NCBI GenBank assembly: GCA_903881535.1
Contig: CAIRTT010000648.1
Coordinates: 1-14,896, forward strand
Source of the DNA: an uncultured Armatimonadota bacterium
GTDB lineage: Bacteria > Armatimonadota > Armatimonadia > Armatimonadales > Armatimonadaceae
Direction of reading: 5' to 3'
Length of the DNA stretch: 14,896 nt
Numbering within the stretch: the first letter of the stretch is position 1; every line of letters begins with the position of its first letter. Shown one piece after another: positions 7,244-14,137 of this stretch. Under the pieces are notes generated by a model. It ran no database searches and was not told where the DNA came from. It saw nothing but the letters and a program-made list of their open reading frames with translations. A program made the translations under genes and the position numbers.

Positions 7244-7281
7244 TTCACGTCCAAAAGACGCGTTTTAAGGAGTAAACACCC

Positions 7282-8025
7282 ATGTCAGGGCATAGTAAAT
7301 GGCACAATATCCGTCTGCGTAAGGGCAAGCAGGATGCGGTTCGCGGCAAGCTGTTCACGCGCATCGCGAAAGAAATCATTATCGCGGCACAGTCCGGTGG
7401 TGGCAGCGCTGATACCAATGTCCGCCTGCGAATGGCTATCCAGACGGCTCGCCAGAACTCGATGCCATCCGAAAACATCAAGCGTGCTGTCCAGCGTGGG
7501 ACCGGCGAGCTTGGTGGTGCAAACCTAGTCGAAATGGTCTTTGAAGGCTATGGACAGGGCGGCGTCGCGATCCTCGTCGAGTGCCTCTCCGATAACCATA
7601 ACCGCACCTACCCGGATGTCCGTGCGATCTTCGGCAAGGGCGGCGGCCGCATGGGTGAAACCGGATCCGTAAGCTATATGTTCGCGCAAAAGGGCATGAT
7701 TCTGATCGAGTCCGGCGTGACAACGGAAGATGCCCTCATGGAAATCGCGATCGATGCGGGTGCGGAAGATGTTCAGCCAACGGAAGACGGCGGCTTTGAA
7801 GTCACAACCGCGCTGCGCGACTTTGCTGCAGTTCGAGATGCCCTCGATGCGGCCAAAATCAAGTACGAGACCGCTGAGATCACGCGTATCCCGGCAACCA
7901 CTGTGCAGCTCCCGGCGGATGAAGAAGAGCAGTTCATCAAGCTGATTGACAAGCTTGAGGAATACGATGATGTCCAGAATGTTCACCACAACTGTGAGCT
8001 CTCTGAATCCGCAATGGATGACTAG
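7282..8025 (+). CDS. yebC: YebC/PmpR/TACO1-family protein
   Basis: The 247-residue protein has the family start GHSKWHNIRLRKGKQDA (3-19), the helical K..LFTRIAKEI segment, and the later signatures VRLRMAIQTAR, MPSENIKRAVQRGTGE and FGKGGGRMGETGSVSYMF. The length is the usual 240-250 residues. The family was long described as transcription regulators; more recent work assigns it to the ribosome, easing stalls at proline-rich stretches, as mitochondrial TACO1 does. The ATG at 7282 is set by the AAGGAG at 7267-7272, nine bases upstream, the best Shine-Dalgarno in the window. The gene is monocistronic with its own extended -10 and a strong terminator. In many bacteria it neighbours ruvC or ruvA; that linkage is absent here. 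Confidence 0.95.
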   Translation: MSGHSKWHNIRLRKGKQDAVRGKLFTRIAKEIIIAAQSGGGSADTNVRLRMAIQTARQNSMPSENIKRAVQRGTGELGGANLVEMVFEGYGQGGVAILVECLSDNHNRTYPDVRAIFGKGGGRMGETGSVSYMFAQKGMILIESGVTTEDALMEIAIDAGAEDVQPTEDGGFEVTTALRDFAAVRDALDAAKIKYETAEITRIPATTVQLPADEEEQFIKLIDKLEEYDDVQNVHHNCELSESAMDD

Positions 8026-8046
8026 TTTCTAGGCACAAACACATAC

Positions 8047-8080
8047 AATCCGGCTCGTTTGAGCCGGATTTTTGTTTTTT
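8047..8080 (+). terminator. Intrinsic terminator of yebC
   Basis: A perfect 10-bp stem (8047-8056 AATCCGGCTC with 8061-8070 GAGCCGGATT) with loop GTTT is followed by TTTGTTTTTT. It begins 21 bases after the yebC stop, and its T-run ends only 12 bases before the -10 box of the next gene. Confidence 0.95.
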
Positions 8081-8092
8081 TCGCCACGCGTG

Positions 8093-8098
8093 TATGAT
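8093..8098 (+). promoter_or_regulatory. -10 box (TATGAT) placed for a leaderless mRNA of the 8104 gene
   Basis: TATGAT (5 of 6 to consensus) is followed by exactly five bases and the ATG at 8104. There is no room for a ribosome-binding site in the transcript. Any -35 element would have to lie within the T-run of the yebC terminator. Confidence 0.5.
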
Positions 8099-8103
8099 GA
8101 TTC

Positions 8104-9861
8104 ATGGTCTCCAACCGATTCGCGATGTTGCTTGCTGCCATGGCCGTTACCGCAAGCGCTGCGGTAGCCAAACCCACGCTCACCATCATCCCCCAGCGAG
8201 TTGTCTACAGCTCCCTACTGCAGCATGTGGATGTCCGCGTACACATCCCGGCGAATGAACCCGCATTTACCGGCTATGTAACGGTTTGCGACACCTATAA
8301 CTTCGCGAAGGGTAACCGCTTTGGCACGGCAGTCAGTGTCAAACCCGGGGAGGACCGCATCGTCCGTATCGAGATTCCCGGACCGCGCTTCAACACGCCA
8401 AACTATCTTGTTGAGCTTTCTGCTAACCGGGACCAGAGCAAACCCGTGGCCTCTACATGGTCAAAAGCGGATGCAACATTTGAGCTGAATGGCCTTGTGG
8501 TGGTGGTTATCGGGGGTAGTGCGGCAGAACGCGATGCACTCGCAAACCGGATGCGAAACCTTCCGATGCCCTTGAAATACAATGCTTACAGCAATGTCTC
8601 AACGTACGATCCGGTTGTAAAGCCATCCAAGACAAAATCGGGTTCGCCAGCTCCGAGCATGATGGGTCCTCAGACCGTAAACCACGCCCGTATCCTGGTG
8701 CCGCGGACGGGTCAGGATGTCAATGACTGGGCATCGTGGAAATTTGGAGATGCCCTTGCCGTCGTCGTGCTGCCGGGAACTGTGTCTCCGGATGTCCGTG
8801 AGGCGCTTCAGTGTTATGCCGACTTTGGTGGGGTGGTTGTGGATGCTGCGGGTCTAGGTTTACGCAATGCGCACGAGACAGTCCTTAATGCCGATAGCCC
8901 GTCCGCTGCAGCTCGCCTTGCATCCAGTATGGATGATGTGGCGCGGCGCCATGTCGCGGCTCAGAGCGCGATAGCCTTCATGAATGCGGATACATCCGAC
9001 CGGGATATGAGGAATGCCCCGGAGCTGAAAAGTCCATCCATCCCGCTGATTTTTCTATTGCTAGCCGTCTACACGCTGGGTGCGATTCCTCTGCTTTACA
9101 TCGTCCTAAAGCGTTCAGGAAAACGTGAGCTGGCGTGGGTCGCGCTTCCGGGCGTGGCGGCTGGCTTTACGGGCATTTTCGGCATCATGGGCGCGATGAA
9201 CCGTCCGACGACCCCATTCGCCCAGCACCGCGAGCTGATTGCCGGCACGCTGAACTCACCTTACTTCCGCTCGCAGGAGACATTTAGCATCTACAACGGT
9301 GTGGAAAAGCAGGTCCTTTTCGATGTGCCATCCCGTGGCGTAACCTTGATTGGGAATGGCTCAATCACATCAAACGGCCGGGTGAGTGGGTTTCTTAGTG
9401 TCCCTCAGTGGGCGATGGCAACGACGAGTGTTGAGTCGCCAACGTATGACCTTGGTGGCAGTGTAAACCTATCCCGCCTATCAAATGGCGATTTCAAGGT
9501 CACCAACAACACAAACTTTACGCTGGCCGGTGCATCCCTTGGTCGTAAGCTTCGGAACAACATCCCTCTAGGGGCGGTGCTGAACCCAGGACAAACAGCC
9601 ATCGTTTCGCAGAAGGAGCTCCAAGGAGCAGGTAGTGCAGGTCAGCCATCCTTCGATGTGGGCTGGGGCTTTGCCATCAACGACCAAATTGAGAGTGGCT
9701 TTTCCGATGAGTCCGCGGTTTTGAATGGTTCCGATTACTACTTCAAAGCCCGAATTGTGGATGTGCCTAACGCCATCATGCTGGACAACAAGCCGCTAAA
9801 GATTGTCCGTTCACAACGGATGTTGTTTTTGCGGTGTTCAGAATCGGCGATTGGCAGATAG
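8104..9861 (+). CDS. Exported membrane protein with GATase1-like segment, function unknown
   Basis: I do not recognise a named family for this 585-residue protein. It begins with a clear signal peptide (1-22, cleavage near AVA-K). Residues about 24-130 look like a beta-rich extracytoplasmic domain. About 134-270 resembles a class-I glutamine-amidotransferase-like fold, with the strand NGLVVVVIGG and then FGDALAVVVLPG (from 214) and YADFGGVVVDAAG. No catalytic Cys nucleophile elbow is visible, so this fold would be non-catalytic. Two hydrophobic segments follow (about 313-332 and 345-365), then a second, mostly beta region of 210 residues. Most of the protein would sit outside the cytoplasm, assuming the signal peptide is cleaved. 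A similar order of domains occurs in uncharacterised membrane proteins of Gram-positive and related bacteria. The gene is alone between the yebC terminator and a 348-base gap. Confidence 0.75.
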   Translation: MVSNRFAMLLAAMAVTASAAVAKPTLTIIPQRVVYSSLLQHVDVRVHIPANEPAFTGYVTVCDTYNFAKGNRFGTAVSVKPGEDRIVRIEIPGPRFNTPNYLVELSANRDQSKPVASTWSKADATFELNGLVVVVIGGSAAERDALANRMRNLPMPLKYNAYSNVSTYDPVVKPSKTKSGSPAPSMMGPQTVNHARILVPRTGQDVNDWASWKFGDALAVVVLPGTVSPDVREALQCYADFGGVVVDAAGLGLRNAHETVLNADSPSAAARLASSMDDVARRHVAAQSAIAFMNADTSDRDMRNAPELKSPSIPLIFLLLAVYTLGAIPLLYIVLKRSGKRELAWVALPGVAAGFTGIFGIMGAMNRPTTPFAQHRELIAGTLNSPYFRSQETFSIYNGVEKQVLFDVPSRGVTLIGNGSITSNGRVSGFLSVPQWAMATTSVESPTYDLGGSVNLSRLSNGDFKVTNNTNFTLAGASLGRKLRNNIPLGAVLNPGQTAIVSQKELQGAGSAGQPSFDVGWGFAINDQIESGFSDESAVLNGSDYYFKARIVDVPNAIMLDNKPLKIVRSQRMLFLRCSESAIGR

Positions 9862-9961
9862 TTTCCCCCCGAGAGTTCTACAAATCCAGGTCAGTGCGAG
9901 AGTACTCAGCGGGCCTCCCTGCATAGAGTTCTGATTGAGTCCATATCCCAACTCCGTGTAG

Positions 9962-9983
9962 GGGCGGGCTGCCACGCCCGCCC
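9962..9983. repeat. GC-rich palindrome, REP-like
   Basis: GGGCGGGC (9962-9969) and GCCCGCCC (9976-9983) form a perfect 8-bp stem around the loop TGCCAC. There is no following T-run. The form (GTAGGGGCGGG..., loop, ...CCCGCCC) resembles dispersed extragenic palindromes seen in many bacterial genomes. Only one copy is in this window, so its repeat status is inferred. Confidence 0.5.
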
Positions 9984-10087
9984 GTGGAATCGCCTTTGAA
10001 GAAACCGCAAGTACGACAGACACAGCGGCACTCGCCTACACAGAAAATTCCTCTACACACCATCAACCAAATCCAGCATTCATGAAC

Positions 10088-10115
10088 TTGCCACGCACAT
10101 CCACAGTGATAGAAT
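10088..10115 (+). promoter_or_regulatory. Sigma-70-type promoter of the trkA pair
   Basis: TTGCCA (10088-10093, 5 of 6 to the -35 consensus) is separated by 16 bp from TAGAAT (10110-10115, 5 of 6 to the -10 consensus), and a TG at 10107-10108 makes it an extended -10. This is the best-formed promoter in the window. It predicts a start near 10122 and a leader of about 88 bases. Confidence 0.55.
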
Positions 10116-10151
10116 CTCACGGCTCCGAGGGTTCCTGACGTATCGCCTAGG

Positions 10152-10175
10152 GACACGAAGCCTAAGGCTCGTGTC
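10152..10175 (+). promoter_or_regulatory. Hairpin in the trkA leader
   Basis: GACACGA (10152-10158) pairs with TCGTGTC (10169-10175). After one bulged A the stem continues with GCC/GGC around the loop TAA. It lies in the predicted 5' leader and ends 20 bases before the ribosome-binding site. There is no T-run, so it is not a terminator. A regulatory role is possible but unproven. Confidence 0.35.
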
Positions 10176-10209
10176 GCAGCGCGGCGGCCGATGTTGGTGA
10201 GTGGAACTA

Positions 10210-10668
10210 ATGCGCATCGTAATTATAGGCTGTGGACGCGTTGGCTCAACGGTAGCCCGTCTCCTTAGTCCAACACATGACGTAACCATCGTCGACCGTA
10301 CCTCTGACTCGTTTCGTAGACTTGGCACATCGTTCAAAGGCAAGCGCCTCGTTGGTCCCGCGACCGACATGGATGTTTTGCGTAAGGCTGGTGTGGAGGG
10401 CGCGGATGCATTTATTGCCGTGACGGATGGCGATAACCGCAACATCATGGCCAGCCAAATGGCCAAGCGTGTCTTCAATGTCCCTACCGTTCTGACACGG
10501 GTTTATGATCCCGTGCGCGCATCCGTGTTCCAAAAACACGGCATCCACGTGCTCTGTACGACATCGATGGCGGCTGGCTTCTTCCGCGACATCATCGAAG
10601 GCAATGCCTGCGACACCTTTGCTGAACAGCTCCAAGCCTACTTGGATGCATCCGTACAGAAAGCCTGA
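10210..10668 (+). CDS. TrkA-N (RCK_N) potassium-channel regulatory protein, short form
   Basis: The 152-residue protein is a nearly pure RCK_N Rossmann domain: GCGRVG (7-12), Asp29 at the end of beta-2 for the nucleotide ribose, and VTDGDNRNIMASQMAK (71-86). RCK domains sit on the cytoplasmic face of Trk/Ktr channels and gate K+ flow on binding NAD(H) or ATP/ADP. The usual C-terminal RCK_C domain is absent. The ATG at 10210 is preferred over the GTG at 10201 because MRIVIIG is the standard start and GGTGAG lies 8 bases upstream. It is 12 bases from the second TrkA gene, so the two are surely co-transcribed, and the products may form a hetero-oligomeric ring like the paired CeoB/CeoC proteins of mycobacteria. 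No TrkH/KtrB membrane subunit lies in the window. Confidence 0.9.
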   Translation: MRIVIIGCGRVGSTVARLLSPTHDVTIVDRTSDSFRRLGTSFKGKRLVGPATDMDVLRKAGVEGADAFIAVTDGDNRNIMASQMAKRVFNVPTVLTRVYDPVRASVFQKHGIHVLCTTSMAAGFFRDIIEGNACDTFAEQLQAYLDASVQKA

Positions 10669-10680
10669 GAGGACACAGAC

Positions 10681-11340
10681 ATGAATATCATCGTTGTAGG
10701 TGGCGGAAATGTCGGCTACTACCTCGTAAAAGACCTCAAGGCTGCAGGGCATAGCGTCATCCTGATGGAAAAAGACCGCCAGCGGGCCGCACGCCTCTAC
10801 GAAGACCTCGGGGATCTCGTTCGCCAAGGGGATGGCTGTGAGTCGCGCACGATGCAAGATCTCGGCGTGGGACAGTGCGACCTCGTCGTGGCAGCTACCG
10901 GTGAGGATGAAGATAACCTCATCGTGTGCCAAATGGCCCGGGAATGTTTTGGCGTCAAGCGGACCATCGCCCGTGTCAACAGCCCAGCAAATGAAGCTCT
11001 CTTCAGCGAGCTCGGCATCACGACCACGGTGTCAAGCACGCGCATCATCTTCAACCTGATTGAACAGGAAATCGAAACCGACCACATCGTCCCGCTCGCG
11101 GCACTCGCACGCGGAAATCTGGAAGTCGTCTCGGTTGAGCTCTCCGATCATTCAAAAATGGTTGGGCGGAGCGTGGGCGAGATAACCCTTCCAGCGGATG
11201 CTCATATCGTGGCAATTCTCCGCGGTGACAAGGGGATGCTGCCAAGTCCGAAGGCCATTCTCCAGGCTGGGGATGTTGTGTTGACATTGGTAAAGACAGA
11301 CCGTGAATCGGAGCTGCACCACGTCTTTGAAGGCCACTAA
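10681..11340 (+). CDS. TrkA-type protein with RCK_N and RCK_C domains
   Basis: The 219-residue protein has an RCK_N domain (about 1-125) with GGGNVG (7-12), Glu30 at the ribose-binding position and AATGEDEDNLIVCQMAR (71-87), and an RCK_C domain (about 135-215) with MVGRSVGEITLP and GDVVLTLV. This is the standard single TrkA/KtrA-size layout for a cytoplasmic regulator of a K+ uptake channel. An acidic residue at the beta-2 end favours NAD(H) or adenine nucleotides. A ribosome-binding site GAGAGGA overlaps the stop of the preceding gene, which supports translational coupling. A strong terminator follows, so the operon contains just these two regulators. The channel subunit must be encoded elsewhere or the pair serves an unlinked Trk/Ktr. 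Confidence 0.93.
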   Translation: MNIIVVGGGNVGYYLVKDLKAAGHSVILMEKDRQRAARLYEDLGDLVRQGDGCESRTMQDLGVGQCDLVVAATGEDEDNLIVCQMARECFGVKRTIARVNSPANEALFSELGITTTVSSTRIIFNLIEQEIETDHIVPLAALARGNLEVVSVELSDHSKMVGRSVGEITLPADAHIVAILRGDKGMLPSPKAILQAGDVVLTLVKTDRESELHHVFEGH

Positions 11341-11363
11341 CATCTAAACATTCGTATCAAAAG

Positions 11364-11398
11364 AAGCCTTCCGGAACCCCGGAAGGCTTTTGTTTTTT
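11364..11398 (+). terminator. Intrinsic terminator of the trkA operon
   Basis: An 11-bp perfect stem (11364-11374 AAGCCTTCCGG with 11379-11389 CCGGAAGGCTT), loop AACC, is followed by TTGTTTTTT after the two closing T. It begins 23 bases after the last trkA stop. Its interrupted T-run has the same form as that of the yebC terminator. Confidence 0.95.
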
Positions 11399-11531
11399 AA
11401 TGTTGCTGCAGCGTATAGACCAACATGACATCGTCTCCTCAACTGATGGGCTCGATGGCAGCGTTCATCATCCGTACACCGGCGTATTTCAGGGGCAAAA
11501 CACCTCTGCATAACCACAACTGGATAACATC

Positions 11532-11540
11532 TGCGATAAT
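11532..11540 (+). promoter_or_regulatory. Extended -10 (TGCGATAAT) of the nucleotidyltransferase operon
   Basis: TG, C, then GATAAT (5 of 6 to consensus) predicts a start near 11547 and a leader of about 75 bases. No -35 match is seen at the usual distance. The leader carries a tandem octamer, CCACGATT twice, at 11596-11611. Confidence 0.4.
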
Positions 11541-11620
11541 GTAACAACAGGTATTTGTGCGTAATCGATGCGTACAGATGGCGTAAAACACGCATCCACG
11601 ATTCCACGATTGGAGCAGCA

Positions 11621-14134
11621 ATGAAAGCCGTTGTCATGGCAGGCGGTGAAGGTACCCGCCTCCGCCCGCTTACTACCAACCGTCCCAAGCCACTTGTGCC
11701 TGTCCTCGGCAAGCCCATCGCACAACACATTTTGGAGCACCTCAAGCGCGCCGGCGTGGATGAAGTTATCCTCACGCTCTACTATCTCGGGGATGAAATC
11801 CGTTCCTATTTTGGCGATGGCTCGGAACTCGGCCTAAAGCTCATTTACTCCGTTGAGGAATCCCCGCTTGGAACTGCCGGCTCTGTGAAGCAAGCCGAAG
11901 AGTACCTTAAGGATGACACATTTATCATCGTCAGCGGGGATGCACTAACCGACATCGATATTGCAAAAGCTCTCGCAACCCACCGGTCTACCGGCGCCGA
12001 GGCAACCATCGTGCTCCAACGCGTCCCAAATCCACTGGAGTTTGGCGTTGTCCTCACAGAAGCGGATGGCAAAATTCAGCGTTTCCTCGAGAAGCCAAGC
12101 TGGGGTGAGGTCTTTTCGGACACGGTTAACACCGGGATGTATATCCTAGAGCCGAGCGTCTTCAACCTGATGGAGCATGGCAAGGCATACGACTGGTCCA
12201 GCGATATCTTCCCGGAGATTCTCGCAAGCGGACGCAAGATCTATGGCCACACCATGGAAGAGTATTGGTGTGATGTTGGATCTCTCGATCAGTACCGCAT
12301 CGCGCAATACGACATGCTCGATGGCCAAACAAAGCTACCAATTGAGGGTACAAAAGCTGCCTCAGGAATTTACATTGGGGATGGGGCCAAAGTCAGCCCG
12401 GATGCCATCCTGGTTCCGCCGGTTTACATCGGACAAAATTCCCGAGTCCTAAGCGGTGCCATGATCGGACCCGACACCGTCCTCGGTGACAATGTCGTTG
12501 TTGCCGAAGGTGCGCAGGTCGAAAAGGCCATTGTGTGGGACAGCAGCTATATCGGCGCCGGCGCGGAAGTACGCGCCTGCACGATTTGCGGCGGCGTGGT
12601 GATTCAGGATGATGTCCGGATTGAGGAAGGCGCAGTTGTTGGTGACAAGTGCCAGCTTGGCCACGGCTCCCATGTCCGCGGCAATGTAAAGCTCTGGCCA
12701 GAGAAGGTTATCGAGGCCGGCAGCCAAGTCGTCGAATCGCTTATCTGGGGTGCGAAAGCACAAGCATCGCTGTTCCGTGGAATCGGCGTCCCGGGCATCG
12801 CCAACGTTGAAATCACCCCCGAATTCGCCACCAAGCTTGGAGCAAGCTACGGCGCATTCCTGAAGAAGGGCGCGACAGTCGTTACGGCACGTGATACCCA
12901 CCCCGCAAGCCGGATGGTCAAGCGCGCACTCCTGTCCGGACTCTGTTCGGTGGGCGTCCATGCAATCGATGTTCAAGCCCTCCCGGTCAGTGTTGCCCGT
13001 GCGGCAGTCCGTCTCCACAATGCGCAAGGCGGTGTCAACCTGCGGGTTGACCCAAGCAATGAACGTCAGCTGGTGATCGAGTTCTTTGATGCCCGTGGAA
13101 TCTACCTCACGGTCGCCAATGAGCGTAAAGTCGAGACCATCTTCACCCGCGGAGACTATGGCCGCGCGGAAATGTCAGAAGTGGGTGAAATTGCCCTCGC
13201 CCCAAACACGATGGAGCAGTACACCAAGCTCTTCCTTGCAAATGTCCGCGAGAAGGACATTGCTCGTAGAGGCTTCCGCGTCGTCGTCGACTATGCCTTT
13301 GGCGCGATGGCGGGTGTGCTCCCAGAGCTGCTTGGCCGCCTCGGCTGCGATGTCATCGCCTTAAATGCCTACCCCGACTGGCGGCGGACACCACGTACAC
13401 GCGATGAGCGGATGGCGCATGCAGACCGCCTCGCGGAAGTGGTCCGCACGCTGGGTGCAGACCTTGGCGTCTTGTTCGACACGGATGGCGAGCGTATTGA
13501 AATCGTCGATGCGATTGGAAATCAGCTCAACCGTGGGCGCCTCCTCGCAACGGTCACCAGTCTGGTCGCGCAGACCAAGGCAAGTGCCCGGATCGCAGTT
13601 CCTGTGACCGCGCCAAGCGCCGTCGAAAGCGTTGTCCAGGCACGCGGTGGCTCGGTCATCCGCACAAAGACCGACCCACGCTACATGATGACGCTTGCAT
13701 CCATCCCAAATGAAAAAATCGCCTTCGCAGGCGACATGCAAGGCGGGTTCATTTTTCCTGAGTTCCATCCAGCCTTCGATGGCCCATTTGCACTCGCGAA
13801 GATTTTGGAGATGCTTAGCTGGCTGCAAAAACCTCTGCACGAGGTAGTCGCGGAGCTTCCAAGCATCTACATGGCGCAGCATGAAGTTCCCTGTCCGTGG
13901 CAACGCAAGGGTGCTGTGATGCGTGCGCTGACCGTAGAGGCGCAGGAGTCTGACCAAAACGTCGAGCTCATCGATGGCGTCCGGTTGATCAAGTCCGCCA
14001 ATGAGTGGGTGCTTGCCCTCCCGGATGCGGCGGAGCCTATCTTCAGAGTCCGGGCCGAAGGCGCAACGCTCGCCGATGCCCATGACCGCGCAGAGGAGTG
14101 GGCCGCTAAAATCCGGACCTTGTCAGCCGAGTAA
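11621..14134 (+). CDS. Sugar-1-phosphate nucleotidyltransferase fused to a phosphohexomutase-like domain
   Basis: The 837-residue protein has three parts. Residues 1-235 are a nucleotidyltransferase with GGEGTRLRPLT (8-18), Lys23 in RPKP, the SGD motif with Asp107 and EKP (157-159), as in GDP-mannose and glucose-1-phosphate pyrophosphorylases. About 255-375 are hexapeptide repeats forming a left-handed beta helix. About 380-810 are an alpha-D-phosphohexomutase-like region. The layout is that of the fused mannose-1-phosphate guanylyltransferase/phosphomannomutase-like proteins of cyanobacteria and relatives, which make nucleotide sugars for surface glycans. The mutase part is degenerate: the catalytic-serine loop reads RVDPSN with Asp477 at the serine position, the sugar loop reads GDMQGG (704-709), yet the metal loop DTDGER (620-625) is kept. 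The start follows GGAG (11612-11615); a TTG at 11555 is rejected. The nucleotide and sugar specificity cannot be read. Confidence 0.88.
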   Translation: MKAVVMAGGEGTRLRPLTTNRPKPLVPVLGKPIAQHILEHLKRAGVDEVILTLYYLGDEIRSYFGDGSELGLKLIYSVEESPLGTAGSVKQAEEYLKDDTFIIVSGDALTDIDIAKALATHRSTGAEATIVLQRVPNPLEFGVVLTEADGKIQRFLEKPSWGEVFSDTVNTGMYILEPSVFNLMEHGKAYDWSSDIFPEILASGRKIYGHTMEEYWCDVGSLDQYRIAQYDMLDGQTKLPIEGTKAASGIYIGDGAKVSPDAILVPPVYIGQNSRVLSGAMIGPDTVLGDNVVVAEGAQVEKAIVWDSSYIGAGAEVRACTICGGVVIQDDVRIEEGAVVGDKCQLGHGSHVRGNVKLWPEKVIEAGSQVVESLIWGAKAQASLFRGIGVPGIANVEITPEFATKLGASYGAFLKKGATVVTARDTHPASRMVKRALLSGLCSVGVHAIDVQALPVSVARAAVRLHNAQGGVNLRVDPSNERQLVIEFFDARGIYLTVANERKVETIFTRGDYGRAEMSEVGEIALAPNTMEQYTKLFLANVREKDIARRGFRVVVDYAFGAMAGVLPELLGRLGCDVIALNAYPDWRRTPRTRDERMAHADRLAEVVRTLGADLGVLFDTDGERIEIVDAIGNQLNRGRLLATVTSLVAQTKASARIAVPVTAPSAVESVVQARGGSVIRTKTDPRYMMTLASIPNEKIAFAGDMQGGFIFPEFHPAFDGPFALAKILEMLSWLQKPLHEVVAELPSIYMAQHEVPCPWQRKGAVMRALTVEAQESDQNVELIDGVRLIKSANEWVLALPDAAEPIFRVRAEGATLADAHDRAEEWAAKIRTLSAE

Positions 14135-14137
14135 ACC

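Larger units (their letters stand above)
6966..7281. other. 316-base stretch between DUF1801 and yebC
   Basis: This divergent intergenic region holds the upstream sequences of both genes, a possible 43-codon plus-strand ORF (7081-7212) and an extended -10 for yebC (7235-7243). A 92-codon minus-strand ORF starting with TTG also fits here but is not convincing. No hairpin with a T-run is seen. Confidence 0.5.
9862..10209. other. 348-base gap before the trkA pair
   Basis: The gap contains a GC-rich palindrome (9962-9983), a good sigma-70-type promoter (10088-10115) and a leader hairpin (10152-10175). The stretch 9990-10085 shows nothing I can assign. Overlapping minus-strand ORFs of 61 and 92 codons are rich in Cys and Trp, have no family resemblance and are not annotated. 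No T-rich terminator for the 8104 gene is seen. Confidence 0.55.

Noticed and set aside
6976..7254. Minus-strand ORF of 92 codons ending 10 bases before the DUF1801 start
   Set aside because: It begins with TTG without a ribosome-binding site, resembles no family, and its third-position base use is mixed. It overlaps the more gene-like 43-codon ORF and the yebC promoter.
9878..10156. Minus-strand ORF of 92 codons in the gap before trkA
   Set aside because: It is very rich in Cys and Trp, has no family resemblance, and crosses the palindrome and the trkA promoter.
11596..11611. Tandem octamer CCACGATT before the nucleotidyltransferase
   Set aside because: Two copies of 8 bases next to a ribosome-binding site are too little to claim an operator.
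11555..11620. Upstream TTG start adding 22 residues to the nucleotidyltransferase
   Set aside because: The family begins MKAVVMAGG, and GGAG lies at the right distance before the ATG at 11621. The extra residues match nothing.
13361..14083. Minus-strand ORF of 240 codons
   Set aside because: It is antisense to the conserved mutase-like domain, with no recognisable motifs and a composition typical of a shadow frame.
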